The notes under the pieces were generated by a model. That model ran no database searches, was not told the origin of the DNA, and saw only the letters and a list, made by a program, of their open reading frames with translations. A stretch of DNA of 64,000 nucleotides from Euphorbia lathyris (lineage: Eukaryota; Streptophyta; Magnoliopsida; Malpighiales; Euphorbiaceae): contig NC_088911.1 in the NCBI RefSeq assembly GCF_963576675.1, positions 87,201,256 through 87,265,255 of the forward strand, written 5' to 3'. A program made the position numbers and the translations under genes. Shown in pieces: positions 29,424 through 44,400 of the stretch (positions are counted from its first letter, which is position 1; the number at the start of each line of letters is the position of its first letter).

Positions 29424-32400
29424 ATGGAGGACCTAAGCTCCGCCTCCGACGATGAACAAGGTACGCAATTTTTCATTATACGTATCTTCCCAATAACTGC
29501 ACCAACTCCATAATTCTTTGATTGCATTACCCATTCTGCTTTGCCATTATATTCATTTTCTGCTCAAGGATTTATAATGGAAATGGTGTGATGGTATTTT
29601 CTGATCCTCATCAATTGAATGAAAAACTCTGAGAAGATTGAACTTTGTTGATATATATATATTTTCTAATCTAATTCTGTTTTGGTAACATTTCTATTGA
29701 ATTCGCACTACATTTAGTTTAGTGTTGTGTGTGTGAATGTCCAGACAGAATATAAATTGTCTATTTTTATTTTTAAATTGTAGTTTTCATGGAAGAGGAG
29801 GGCACTGTGGTGCAGGGAAAGGAAGTTACGAACCTTGTTTTTAAAGCAACCCATGAAGCTAAGCTTAGAGAACTATTACATAAGATCAATTCCATTGAGA
29901 TTAAGTTATGTTCGGATGCTACGAAGGAGTTTATTAAGTTGCTCAAGGGTAATTTTGGGGGTGAGTTGCTGCGTCTTTATGTACAGTCGACTACGAATTT
30001 CTCAGAACTTCTGGGAGCTATGAAGCTTCGACAGGGGAAACCTGGAATTTCTTATATATTATCCTTGATTTCTGTAATTCTTAGTCATCCTGATGGAAAG
30101 TACAAGCCGAATGATAAGGAGAGAATTGGTATAAGTGTGATTCTTGATAAATTTGCACGATTTTTTATTGAAGAGAAGTTGGAGGAACTTTATAAGGAAC
30201 TGACCAGTGATGAAGGAAAGCGCCAAAATGCAGCTCTTCTGTTAATGGCCTCAATAGTTCGGCGTGGTTCAGGTCTGGCTTCAGATGTTGCTAAGAAGTT
30301 TGATTTCAAACTCAAGGGATTTTCCAAGCTTGCAGAGTATAAAAAAGGGCATAATGACAAGAAACGGAAGCACTCAACAAGAAGGGCTTTTGTTGGATTT
30401 GCAATGTCATTTTTGGAGATGGCAAAGCCGGGATTGCTGCGGTGGGTCCTACAGCAGAGGGAAATGTACTCTGGTGTTCTTCGTGGGCTTGAGAATGATG
30501 ATGATGAGACTGTTGCTTACATTTTGTCAACATTGCGAGATAGGATTCTCACTGAAGACTCGCTGGTTCCCCCATCTCTAAGGAGTGTTCTCTTTGGGAG
30601 CCTTGTTTTGGAACAGTTGGTTGGTATTTCGGGAAGGGAAAATTGTGGATCCGCAGAGGTCGCTTATAATGTACTACATCAGGCTTGCACTGATCCTTGC
30701 AATGGATTGATGCCAGATTACAATAGAAAGCCAAATCCTTTGAGAGGTAACCCAAGGAGACTTTTGGATCTCATGAAGAAGTTAAAGGCAACAGAGATAG
30801 TTTATCACAGAGATTTGCTTTTAGCTATTGTTAGGGGGAGGCTTTCCTTTGGTTCAGCATTTTTGGAGAAGTTCCCTTACAACCTTGAAGATTATGCATC
30901 TCCTAGCTGGTCAGATTCCTGTACATATCTGCATATACGTGTTAACTTTGATTTATTTGTCTGTTGTTTTATTGCTACTGTACTGGTATTGTTCTTTACC
31001 ATCCATGTCCAAGCATATGCATGGCAACTGAAGCTCTTGCAGGTTTTCTACTGTTTCTCTTGCAGCAAACTTGATTTCCTCCATGATTGTTGGAAGTCCT
31101 TTTGGTTTCCTGGATTCTGAGTCTGGTGATCCACCTTCATTTGATAGCGTGGATGTGCAGAATGTCATGAGTATCTTCCATTCTCGTGCATTGAGCCGAT
31201 CAATGATAAACAAGGGGCTACTTCACTCAGATTTTATTGTGAAGAATGGAACTTTACGGCTTCTTTTTGAGGCCTTGAAGTTGTTTGATTCCTTTTTCAA
31301 GGCTATTAACCTATCTTGTAACCAGAAACAACAGAACCAAAAATGGAAAGCTCTTGAGCAGGAAACCCAGAATGAAATTCAAACCTTGCTTCCTGATCCA
31401 CAGGTTTTGCTGACTCTACTTTCTACTTTAAGTAGCCATGTGAGAACCAGTGAGTCATCCTTGAAAAGAACAGCAGATAGAGAAAGTTTTCCTCTTGGTG
31501 GCATGCGAAAAAAGAAACCAAGAACAACTGCTATGAATGAGGAAGCTGACATAATTATAGGTGGTATAAGTTCGGCCTCTGACATCGTTTTGCCTTCAGA
31601 TGGTGAAAATGTTGTAGATTCACAAATACCACCCTCATCAGACAGTACAGTGGATTTTGTGAATGTAATGTCTGAACTTTGGGTTGACGTATTCTCTGCA
31701 CCTGTCACTACACTGAAAGATGCTGAAATGTTCTTCTACTCTAAGCTTCTTGACGCTCTCAAGATATATCTTGTAAGCTCAATATTTCAACGTTTGTCTA
31801 TCATTTCTAGCCAAGGCCATGTTCTCTAATGAATTAAAAGTTTATAAGTTGGGTGTTACTTGTTTCAACTTCACTGTGCTACTTTTTATATGGTGAGATT
31901 TGTATAGTTCTTTTGGTTTCTCCTCTAGAATCTCAGTAATGTTACTGTCTAGCCAGTAACATAAGTAAGATATTATGAATAACACAATAAAAGGATGAAG
32001 CCTGGAGATGGAGACTTTAGACGAAGTATAATTAACTATTATGAGAAGGATAGATGAGATTTTTAATAATTAATATCTGATAATGCTATATTGAACTCAT
32101 AGCATTGTATTTATAGTCCTATATGGCAATCCAACTTGTATTTGAACTTCTGGACATATTAATATAGAAGTGCTTTTGTCATGCTAGTATTCCTAGGTAC
32201 ATTGTTTGTGCTACATATTTCTAATGATTTAGGCAATAACAGCCTTTTCAGCTTATTCAGTTGTGAATATGTAATAATGCATATTCATTACATATTTTGT
32301 TTCTGGCAATTTATTATATGTTGTTATTGTAAAAAAAAAAGAAAAAAAAAAAGAAAAAAAAGTTTGATAGGACATCAGATACAGAACGATTAATATGCAA

Positions 32401-35400
32401 AAGGTTCATCATAACTTGCCATTAGCCTAGGGGTGAGCATGGTCTGGTTCGGTTCAAAAACCAAACCAAACCAAACAAAACCGGACCAAATAAGTACAAT
32501 TTTTATAAACCAAACCGAACCAAACTACAATTCGGTTCGGTTCAAACCGAACTAAATTATTTCGGTTTGGTTCGGTTTGGTTCCATTCCAAACCAAATTA
32601 GAGATAATTAACTAAATAATGTTCCTGAACTTTTTTTTTATAATTTTAAAATGTTTTACATATTTCTCTTTATTTTAGTTTGTTTATAAATCATAACAAA
32701 ATTTTCAAATAATGTTTCTGGAACTTGTTCCTGGAATTTTTTTCCTTTACAATAATGAATTCATTAAAATAAAAATTTCATAATAATGAATGGAATAAGT
32801 TGATGTTGGGTATTATATGTGAGTTGTGTTCCTCTTTTCGACTTTCTCTATAACTTAAATTTTTTTAATTTTTTTTTAATAATCAAATAATATAATAATA
32901 GTTTAATTGTATTTATAATAGGCTTGGCACATTGGTAGTAACTAAATTATTTGTAGTGTACTGGGTAGTAATAATTTAATTCGGTTTTTTGGTTTATATC
33001 TAAACCGAACCGAACCAAACTGAAAACCGAAGTTACATAAAAATAAAAACCGAACCGATCCGAGCTACAATTTGGTTTGGTTTGGTTCGGTTTTTTTGGT
33101 TTTTGGTTTTTGGTTCGGTTTTGCTCACCCCTTGTTAGTGCCTATCTGTAATTCGGTACCACAATCTAATATATTTTTTGCACTTGAATCCAAGGGTTCC
33201 CTGTCTTTAACTTGCTCTCATAAGATTTTTTAATGCTATTTGAAAAGATAAACACTTATTTAGCACTTTGTGAATTTCACTCTTATTGTTGATGGATTTT
33301 TGCTGGAAGTCCTGTTATTATGTTGCCCTGTTAGTTTGTGTATTTTATCGAGCAACCATCATCTGATAAAGAATGTGATATCATGGGTTTGTAATTTCTG
33401 GAAGTCATTAGAAACCCTTCTCATTATGAATTATTATGATTTCACTTTTGTCTCATGCAGCTGAGAATGCCTACTGCACTGGAGGGGTCATTTGATTTTT
33501 TTACGAACCTTCTCAGCATGCCATCAGAATTACCGTCTAATCTTCTCATGTCTTTGTTGTCTCTACTAGTTGAGTACGTTAGAACTTCCCCTGGTAGTGG
33601 ATCTGCCATTAGGACACCACCACTTATGTACAAGCATCTGCAGGCATTTCTTAATTTGTTAATATTTTCACCATTTGGTGACATAAAGATCCACACTTAT
33701 AAATTGGCACAAGCAGCTATGTCAAGTACAGGTGCATTTGACAGAAACTTGCATGAAATTTCTGTTTGGTTGTCATTTTTACCGGGTTATAGTGCTGTTA
33801 AATCATCGGTTGAGGACCATGGAGTAGAAGTGCTGCAGAGCTTGTCAGCAGTTGTCATCTCATTCTTGTGTGATGCCATTTCTACCATTGGGAACAATTT
33901 ACTTAGGCACTGGGATGTTGTCAGGAATTATACGTACCACTTAGATGAGTTTAGAGGTAATTGGTATATCTTTCATTTTACCTTTTATCTTTGTTTCTGG
34001 TTTTGTGCTTTAAATTCACACTTTTGAAGGTTGTCTTATTATTGTGCTTCCCATCTTTTGTTTGCTTGTACTTAATGTAGCTATAGTTGAGATTCTTCTG
34101 CACCAACTTTGCTCTTTCATTTTCTGCCTGCATTAATTTATGTTGTTATTTTGTCTGAGCTGTTTATAAATGGAGACACCTGTTCTAAATACACATTGTC
34201 AAATACTCGGCGGTTAAATGCTCACAGGTTTGATTTTTCTATTTTGAAGCCTACTGGCATGAAAAAAGTATCATCTGGTGTCGTATTTCCATGTCAGAAT
34301 TTAAAGGAAGGAGATTTCTGCATCAATTTCAACATGGAAATGTAATAGTCTTTTCAATCATAGTTGGATTGTGGTTAAAGTATTGGAACCTTGTGTCCCC
34401 TTGAACTTAGAGTACTTTTGGTTTGAATATGACAAGACAGAGATAGACAACATGCTTAATATTGAAAAGACAATTAAGAGTATATTGAACACAATTAAGA
34501 GTCACGGTGAAAGCAGGGTGAAGAGCAGACATCTTCAGTTACATGATATGAGAGTATACACTGTACAGCCTTTGAAGTGATGACATTAGCATTTTGTTTT
34601 AAAACCACAAACTGGTAGTAATAGTCTTTTGGTTTGTGGTTAAAGTATTGGAACCTTGTGTCCCCTTGAACTTAGAGTACTTTTGGTTTGAATATGACAA
34701 GACAGAGATAGACAACATGCTTAATATTGAAAAGACAATTAAGAGTATATTGAACACAATTAAGAGTCATGGTGAAAGCAGGGTGAAGAGCAGACATCTC
34801 CAGTTACATGATATGAGAGTATACACTGTACAGCCTTTGAAGTGATGACATTAGCATTTTGTTTTAAAACCACAAACTGGTAGCTGAATATCCTCAGTTT
34901 TTGTTTGCTTGACTTGTTGCTTGTCCTTTTCTAGATGGAACTGATCAGTCTGCAAACCTGTTCTTGAATATGCTCTTAAATTTTTTATTTTCAAATTGAC
35001 ACCTAGATGCATGTCCAGATTGGAGTGGATTTATTTTCAGCTTAATATGGTATAGTTTGTAAGAGGGTCAACGTTGTTGTTCCTAGTGCACCGGGCCGCC
35101 CTTTTTTTATGGTATAGTTTGTAACTTTTGCTTCAGGAAAATGTACTTCACTTCCTTTTGAATGATCACTTGAACTGTAAAATGAATGTCAGGGTTTTTC
35201 ATTCTATGGAATGTTCTTGTGAATTTTTTGCACAATTGTAAACCTAGGAGCAGTTCCAAAAAAACTGCATGAGGCCTTGATTTATTTCTTCTACTTCTTT
35301 ATGTGCCCCATCTGGAACCACGCATCATGAAGTTCATTAAAATTTATGCTATGTTTGTTTGGAGGGCATGCGTCTTCATGCATCCAACTTCCTTTCCTTC

Positions 35401-38400
35401 CTCACTTCCCTCCTAACAAACGCAGTATTAGTGCCTTAACTACAAGCTTTTCTGGTCGAGAAATATTTCTTCTCCATTGAATCAAGTACATGAGCACACA
35501 TTCCCTTCACAACAAGAATTATTACTGTTTACCTAACTGTTACACAGTTATTGATGTTATTTAGAGCATTGGAAATTCAGATTTTTTTATTTAATTTTTT
35601 TTTTCTTCTGTTTCCAGTTCAATGGATTGCATGAGATTGGCGGCTTGTTGTTTTCCCCAAAAAGTTGGGACAAGCCTTGGTTTGCATTTTGTAATACTTT
35701 TCCTGTTTCCTTCGCAGATAGTTCACCTGAATTCAGCCCTCTTGTCCCATGTGTCCTGCAGAAGTGCATAAGGTTACTCAGTTCAAAATCTGGAACCTTT
35801 TCTTTACCAGAGAAGTCTATGATATCTGTATATGTGTGCAATACATTGAAGTATCTATTGCAAATTCAGGTACAGTTTTTGTGTTTTAGCATGTAAATAC
35901 AAAGATTGTATACATAAGTTGATGGGAGAACTATATTTTTGTAGGTAGATGCAAGCTTTTTAGCTGCTTTGATTAGTTCAGCTTTGTCTGAGACACTTCA
36001 GGATTGCTGTTCTGCGGATCAGTTCTGTGAGTGGAGGCCATTTAAGAATTTGTTGCTTTTTGCAGAGAGCTTACTGCATAAAAAAACATCCTGTTTCTTT
36101 CTCTTTGAGCAAAGGGATATGCCTGTTGATAGGTCTTTCATGAGAGTACTTGGTGAAGTAAGAAAAATTGTAGAGAGTGGGCATGCTGGTGAGATAGCTG
36201 GAAGTGCAAGAGCTTTTTCTTCTGCAATTATATGTACAACATCAGATGCAGTGCTAAAGAATTTTCCAGCAGTTATGACCCTTTCTCAACATATCCAGCT
36301 TCCTTTTTCCTTCTTATCCTTCATAATCTATCTTGAGCAAAGTTTTCTTGCTGATGTTTCAAAGCTATGGCCCACAGTATTCTTTGCCGGTCTAGAAAAG
36401 GCTTCTTCTATTGTTATTTTGCAAGGCACAAATGATGATGCTATTGCTCAACAAACAGTGCTTACTTTGCATGTTGATGCTAGCGAATCAACCGCTGCTG
36501 ATGCATTTGCCTTGTTTTTGGGGCAGACACCTTTTCATGTGCTCTTTCCTGGAATTGTATGTGGTAGTGGTCCTTGTCTATCAGACTTCCCGAAGTTAAA
36601 AGAAATGCTTATGGCTAAACTAGCTGAGTGCACAAGTGATTTTGTGATTCCATATTTGCGCCTTATTCTATTTTGGTTTTATCAGATACAGTTATCATAC
36701 AGAATAAAGCCATTGGCTAAATTTGAAGAATGTGCTGAAATCTGCTATATGCTTGTGAATCATATGCTTGCTCAATTGCTAGTTTACAGACCTGGTTCAG
36801 GGGATGTTCTTGCAGGTAACCTTATTCGAGAAGTGGCTGAAACCATCTTTTGTCATCCTGTTGTGAAAGCATCTTTCACTTGTCCTGCGGATGGTGATGA
36901 TAAATTTATTACCGAGGAGTTTGCAGATGGAAACTTTGGGGACGATATAGAGGCTTTTCTTAGTTTTTGTCGACAAAGAGTTAATTTAATAGATAGTCGT
37001 GTCTTGGACATGTTGAAAACAACTTTTGACCGTTTGTCTTTACTTGACGGGCAACATTGTGTACTTGAAGAAGGTTCAAACAAGCAAATTATGAAAGCTT
37101 GCAACACCCTGAAACAGAGGCTATATATGGAGCTGAAGGACAAATTTAATGGGTGCATTAGAACTGATAGTTTATTGCCCCTTCTCCAACCATTTTATGC
37201 TTTACATGCTCTAATACAGTTTACTTCCCCATTTGAACTTTTTGAATTAGCAACTTGGATTTTTGATAGGGTTGAACTAAATGGTTCAACTGGACTAGAA
37301 TCCTGTAGGGCATCTGCTCTTTCAATTGGATTTTGTATTGCCAGTGATGCTTTCAAAATGTTATCTATTTATTTGGAGCATCCTGTAAGAACCAGAGAAC
37401 TGTTAAATTCCTTTTGGGATGTGAAAAAGAAAGACTTGGATGTTACCTTGATTGAGGATATGTATGTGAACCAATGCAAGTTTGCGTCTACGCTTAAACT
37501 AGATTTTGCATATTCTTGTTTGCTGGAAGCTTTGACTGCTGTCTACAGACTGAAGTACATGAAATGTGATTTACTTGATCCCTTAAGCTTGGTACTGTCA
37601 AGGGTTATTCTGAGCACTCCTATGGATATTGTTTTTCACTGCGTTCACGAGACAAGCAAGACAAAATCTAAAGTGTTGTTTCTTCTTGTTGACATGAGTC
37701 CTCTGCATCTATCAGCATTTGGGTACATATTATCTCGAATTTTGAGTGAAAATTTTCATTTTAAGAGAGATAAGGTGGAAGAGGCCTTTGAGACGTCTCT
37801 TTCAAATGTGGACTATATGTGGCTGCTTCCAGCTGCATGTTCATACTTGAATTCAGTTTTCATCAAGTTAGAGATGCCATACCACAAGCTGTATACTAAA
37901 ATTTCCAAGTTTTATTCTGAAATACTCTTAAGGGGTTTCTGTGACTGGAAGAACTTTGTGTCTGGACATCTATTTGAGGATAATCATGATATCTTCTTGC
38001 CATCATCTATTGAAGAATTTGTCAATCTGTTGGATGCTAGTCATCTAGGAGAAGCACTGAATATGTTAAAATGCCATTTTGTCTTAAGTGGGCACATGGA
38101 ATTGGAGCGAAGATTGAAGGTATGCAGTTGTCTCCTCACCCATTCCGGTACATATGATGAGCTGCTGGATTGTGATGTTGATGAACTGGAATTCTATCCA
38201 CTTGAACAGTCACTTAACGTTGTTATTAGAGTTGCTGCAAAAATATTATTTTGCAGGATGATGTTATTTCCAAATGATAGTAAAATCCTGTCCCTACCAA
38301 AAGAAAAAGATAGGAATTCTAAAACAACCTCTTTGAAATTTGTGTCTAATGAAGAGGGTGAATCCAGAATGCAGTTTTTACTGAGCTTGGTGAATACTTG

Positions 38401-41400
38401 GCAATGCATGGTCAAGAAGTTTCCTTCAGACTCAGATAGTTCCAGAAAAGAGAAGAGCCCTGGTTGTCTGCAGTTGTACAGATACTTGGAATTGTTCATT
38501 TTAAAAAATATTTACGAATTATCTGTGGAGATGTGTGATGGTCTTATACAATTGCAGACCATACCTTTTCTTGAGCAATTGGTGAGGTCGTCTCTCCTCT
38601 ACAGGTTTGATGATCCCAAAACATTGAATGTTCTACGGAGCATTTTGACATTATTTTTAGAGGGGAAATTTTCATACCTCCCATTTCTTCAGCTGCTGCT
38701 TGCTCACTCTCAGTTTGCTTCTACAATCCATTCTGTCATAGATCCAAATAGTTCTCAAACTGGTGCTTGTTTTAGGCCTATGCCAAGCATTCTCAAATCG
38801 GCTGTTATCCCCCATTCGAACATGAGGAATGATTCCCAAACAACTAACCCTCTTTTTCAGCAGTTGGAAATTCTTAAGTTGCTTAGAACGCTCATTCAGT
38901 TGAAGCCTGATCAGGCTGGTTGTTCTAAAAAAGATGACGCAATCAATTTTAGAGAACTCTATTTATTGCTTTTGTCTTCGTATGGTGCAACGCTCAGTGA
39001 AATTGACTTGGAGATACATAGTCTAATGTCTGAAATTGAATCTATTGATAGATCAGCCTCTGATGACCTTGTTGACTTGGATTACCTGTGGGGTCAGGCT
39101 GCTTTGAAAATAAGAAAAGAAAGGACTTTGGACAGGGACGCATCTTCAAAGATTATGACTAATACAGAAGCATTTGCAGAACATAGAAGAAGTCAATTCA
39201 GGGAAAACCTTCCTATTGACCCCAGAATGTGTGCAGCAACAGTCATTTACTTTCCCTATGACAGGACTGTGGGCATTGGACCAGGGGCATTTAAGAATAT
39301 ATGTGTGGTATGATCTTAATTATATATATAATCTAAGTTTATGCTGTTGAATAGCTTAATATTTTTGTTGTTACTTTGTTAGCAGCACCAGAGTTACACC
39401 CTTATTCTATTTGCAGGCACATTTTCCTAGTGTCAACAAAATGAAACGATATGATCCTGTTTTCATCTTGCGCTTCTCAATTCAAATTCTGTCAATGGGT
39501 TATATTGAAGCTATTGAGTTTGCTGGCTTGGGCTTACTTGCAATTGCCTTTGTTGGCACATCTTCACCTGATGTTGAGATGAGAAAATTGGCTTATCATT
39601 TTGTTCAGAAGTTTAAGGAGACATTAGAGGTAAGGTTGTCTATTTATATATCCGGTTAATGGCAAGTCTCTTTGTGTGTCTCGGATCTTATATGGTTGAA
39701 TTTTCATCTCAATTATAGAGTGTATACAGGCTATGCATGTACATAATATATCTTGAATCTAACTTTTTTTTTGTGATGTTTTAAAAATTCGATTTGGATA
39801 TGGCACCATTGAGGATGACACACTATTAATTTTAGAAACTCATTTGTAAAGCAACAAACATTTATTCAGTACTCTTTAAATATATTTCTTGGACTTCTGT
39901 ATATAACAGACAGCAAAGTGTAGACTTCTTATTCATGCTATTCATTCTTCTTGATTTCCATTTTTTTATTGTCAAATTATTCTTTCAGAGATGCCAAAAG
40001 AAAAAGGATATAATGCTACTTCGCCTTCTAGTGATATACATGCAAAATGGTGTCGAAGAGGATTGGCAGAGAATTCCTTCCATCATGGCTATTTTTGCTG
40101 CAGAGGCGTCTTTGATATTGTTGGATCCTTTAAATGAGCATTACACAACCTTGAGTAAGCATTTGATGCATTCTTCAATGAAGGACGCAAAGGTATGCGC
40201 TCTACTGGCATTTTGCCACTACGTTTAGTTGTCTTCCATTTGCAACTTGCATTTTCAACAAATCATATATTTCCCTTAATTTGTTGTTTCAGGGCATACC
40301 TTTCTTTCGTTCTTTCTTTGAGAGCAACTCTGTTAACTTCAGAGCAGAGAGGCTATGGATGCTTCGGCTAGCATGTGCTGGATTGAATTTAGACGACGAT
40401 GCTAATTTATATATGAAAAATTCCATTCCTAGGACTGTCCTGAGTTTTTATTCTACTCCTCTGGCAGATAATGCATCCAAGGAACTTGTTCTTCAGGTAA
40501 GCAGTCCCAGCATTACTTCTCTTCTTTTAATTTTATAATCCATTAATTTCTTTGGAAGTGTTAGCTAATCAAATACTCAAGAGGCAGAAGTATGGAACAG
40601 CATAGAACATTTTGTCTATGCTGGTTTTGACTGCTGTAATCTTGTATTAAATATTCATGGATTTCATAAAGTAAGAAATTTCTTATCTGCATATTATTGG
40701 TTTTTGAGTCACATACTTCTTATATATAAGATGTGAAAGTATCTCTAAACTGGAACCTAGAATTCCCCTCAGCATGCTCAGGTGTCCAATTGGTTTGGCT
40801 GTTCGAAATTTTACTTACAGAAGCCTCTTTATACCTGCACAGATTGCTAATTCTTATATACACCTAATGCCATATGCATGTGGAATATGTTTATAAATCA
40901 AAGGCTTAATGCATCAAAACCCCTCTGAACTTGTCCAAAATGTTTGATTGGCCCCCTGAACTTACATGGTGTCTAGTTAGCCCTCTCAACTTGCTTAAAA
41001 GAACTTATGGGCCACCTGAATTTGTTTAAAGTGACCTATTGCCCCCCTGAACTTGCTTACAGTGATCCATTTGCCCCCTGAACTTGTATAAAGTGATATA
41101 CGTTGCAATTTATCTAAATCCGTAACAAAAAATCAAAACTTAAAAAATAAAGGCCCATTTCGTGATTTTAAGTCTTTAAAACAAATTAACTTTTTATTTT
41201 GTACATTTTTATAGATTTAGGGACTTAATCATGGCTTTTTAAACAAGTTTAGGGGGCTAAAAAGACACTATGTAAGTTCAGGGGCTAATCAACCTTTTTG
41301 GACAAGTTCAGGAGGCTTTTAATGTATTAAGCCTAAATCAAAAATCATCTACGTGTTGGTTGCTAATTTTATAAAATTTGTTGTATTTATTAATGTCATT

Positions 41401-44400
41401 CTTTTTTCTGCATGTTTTTTCTAAGGTTTTAGTTGTTAATGGCTTTTAACAAATTTATTTACTGTTGAGAAAATTTATGCTAGTTTGCAGTCTATGTTCT
41501 GATTCTATGACTGTTTCTGATTTTTCTGTTATTCATAGACCCAATATTTGTTTGGAATATGTGGTTTTACTAATGCACTTTTTTGTTTATATGTTTTAAA
41601 TGGTCACTGGACGTGTATGTGCATTTGACTAATATTTTCCATGAATTTCCTTGTCCTGGTATTCAAATGGCCTTTGATGTGTTTTGAATTATTGTTATTA
41701 CAGATTATATAGGTTACCATATATAGATCTTATTTGTTGGTATGGTGTGATATTGAGTAAATATCTTCTCTTAAAGAGGACGATAATGGGGATTTATGGC
41801 CTTGATCCAAATGTATGGAACAAACAAGACTGCCTGAGTAATGTCTGGTGCTCCCTGTATTATTCTTGCCTGAGTAATGTCTGGTGCTCCCTGTATTATT
41901 TATTTATTTTGATCTATTGAGATCTCGAACTTAAATTTATTTAAGTCGTCCTTGAAAGGAAGTGGTAAAGCTTGATATGTTATTTTAGAGTATTGATTAA
42001 GCATTGAGGTTCAATTGAGTGGCAAGTAGGGGTTCATGCTGTTGATTTAGTAATGTTGAATGTAGATGCGAGTGAAAGTATGTTCTCCCGAAATATATAA
42101 AACTGTTGAGACAGAGAATTGAGAATCATAGAGGGTCCTAATATATGCAATGATATGGTGAAACTGAAAAGTACTTGAATAAGTTGTTTCATGGATTAGG
42201 GAATTCAGAGATTTTGCTGAAATCATGCGGATGCTCTCTGAATATTTTCACTGTTCATGTAGAAATATTCAACTTCTTGATGCTTCAAAATGTAGAATGT
42301 CATGCTATTAACAGGGAGTGTTAAAAGGAGCCTTTCTTGTTTTATGGAAATTTAGTTGTCAGTTGTATCTTTTGATGGATGTAAAACGTTCTTTTAACGG
42401 TTGATTGAAGATTAATATCCAAGTCAATGGTTCATAATGTCACTGATGCACTTTGTATCATGTGCGGTTGCTTCTGAAAATTGATTGTTTGACGTCGTTG
42501 CTTATTAACTTGAGTGAAATTTGAAGCTTCTCATTTGTTTTTCAGGTAGTGAAGAAGTCAGTTAAATTGCATCACATTACTTGTGATCTAGTTAAAAAGC
42601 ATGGCATAATTCCATGGTTATCATCTGTTGTGTCAAATTGCAGTCGGATGATAGATGAAAATGACAAGAGGTCTTCTTCCACGCTGTTGATTGTGTCCAT
42701 TGAGGTAGTTACTAGTTTTTGCTTGTTTTATTGTCTCACCTTAGACCTGGTTTAGGTTTGGAAGACATGGTAAATTTTCCAGCTAGAAATTGAACACACC
42801 ATTTAGTTATGGGAATTTTCTATATGGGGAATAGGAAAACGTATTTTCCACATTTTAACTTAAATTTAGAAAACTAATAAAAGATGTTTCATAGGAAATC
42901 TTGCTGTCTTCTTACCTTAAAAATATAATCTTTTTGTTTTCTGCAACCTCAGTAATTTGTTAAGAGTGTTTTAGTTTTAAATGTAAACTATTAGACTTTG
43001 TATATGTAGGTTTGTAATAATTGTTTTAATAAATAGTGTAATCACTATTTGTTAACTATGGAAAAAGTTACAACGATACGAACAAATAATATAATATGAA
43101 ATAATCAGTGTATTAGATATACCGACCTTTTGTACATATGAAGTATTATAAAAGGGTGCTATACATAAAAATAATTCGCTTAAACATACAGAGTTGAAAA
43201 TTGGCTTATGGTGTGAAAAATTCTTGTTGATATCGAAATATGTTATTATTATTATTTTTTAATCTTTATATATGGATTATATCCTTAAATAAATGAAAAG
43301 AAGAATTCATTATATCTACATTTACATCGAAGTATATTATATTATCAATATAATCTTTAGCTATTCTAAGAAAAACAACTCCAAATCAATATTTTAGTTT
43401 TTAGAACATTAAATGAAAAAAAAAGAGGCAAGAAAAAAAAACATGTTCTAAAATTTTGTTTTCCATTTCAACAAGTAGAATGTAAATTAGGAATAGGAAA
43501 AGGAAACTCGAAAATGAATATGGAAAATCTTCACCTTTTGAACCTAACGAAGGCCTTAAAGTTTGTCTGATGAAGTTTATGTTCCATAGTGTAGTATTTG
43601 TCCCTCCTTTCTCAAAATTGTTTCTATTTTATTTGGAAATCACTTACACAAGTTTTTCTAAATTCTCAAAATCTTACAAGTGAGAAACAATGAACTTGTA
43701 TTAAATTGTTCTTTTTTACTTATTTTCCTTGGCATCTGGATTCAGGTTGTGCTGGATATTCTTCAATCCAAAGAGATTTCTGAATGGTTGCAACATAATG
43801 CGCTGGAGCAGCTGATGGAACTCACGTCTAATCTGTATAAACATCTTATTGGTGGCTTGAAGTTGATAAAAGACAATGTTACATTAGTTGATTCAATACT
43901 ACAGATAATGATATCAACATTGAAAATGTCTCAGAAAAGGATGATATACGAACCACATTTTACTATATCTTTTGAGGGCTTGTACCGAATTTACAAGTCC
44001 TGTGATGCATTTCATACTTCAAGTTCTAGTCCAAATGCAGAGTCTGGGCTCACAGCCATACTTATGAGCACACCTCCAGTCGACATTTTTTATGAGGTCT
44101 TTCTCTCTATCTCTCTCTCTCTCTATCTCTCTACAGACAGTACAGAATTATAGCTACTATCTAAACATTATGGGAAGTAGAAATAAGGACCAAGAAAAGT
44201 AGGTTGACAATAACTTGATTATGTTACGACAAAGAGAGGAAAAAAAATAGAAGAATCTTTGACACGAAGAATGCTAGTTTCTGAAAATACCATGGATTGT
44301 GCCATTGGTAATAAATCCTAGATATAAGTAAATGCTAGTTGTCTATTGTGTTGGATCTAATACACGAGATTTAAAAAAAATGGGTGTTCTGCCTGCGAGC

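Noticed and set aside
31071..31829. ATG at 31071 as a separate gene start
   Set aside because: It lies inside URB1 exon 3, whose acceptor at 31042 joins exon 2 in phase.
34109..34345. 78-codon frame in URB1 intron 4 as an exon
   Set aside because: Exon 4 (phase 1) joins directly to the exon at 35718 with URB1-like sequence on both sides; this frame has no URB1 similarity that I recognise.
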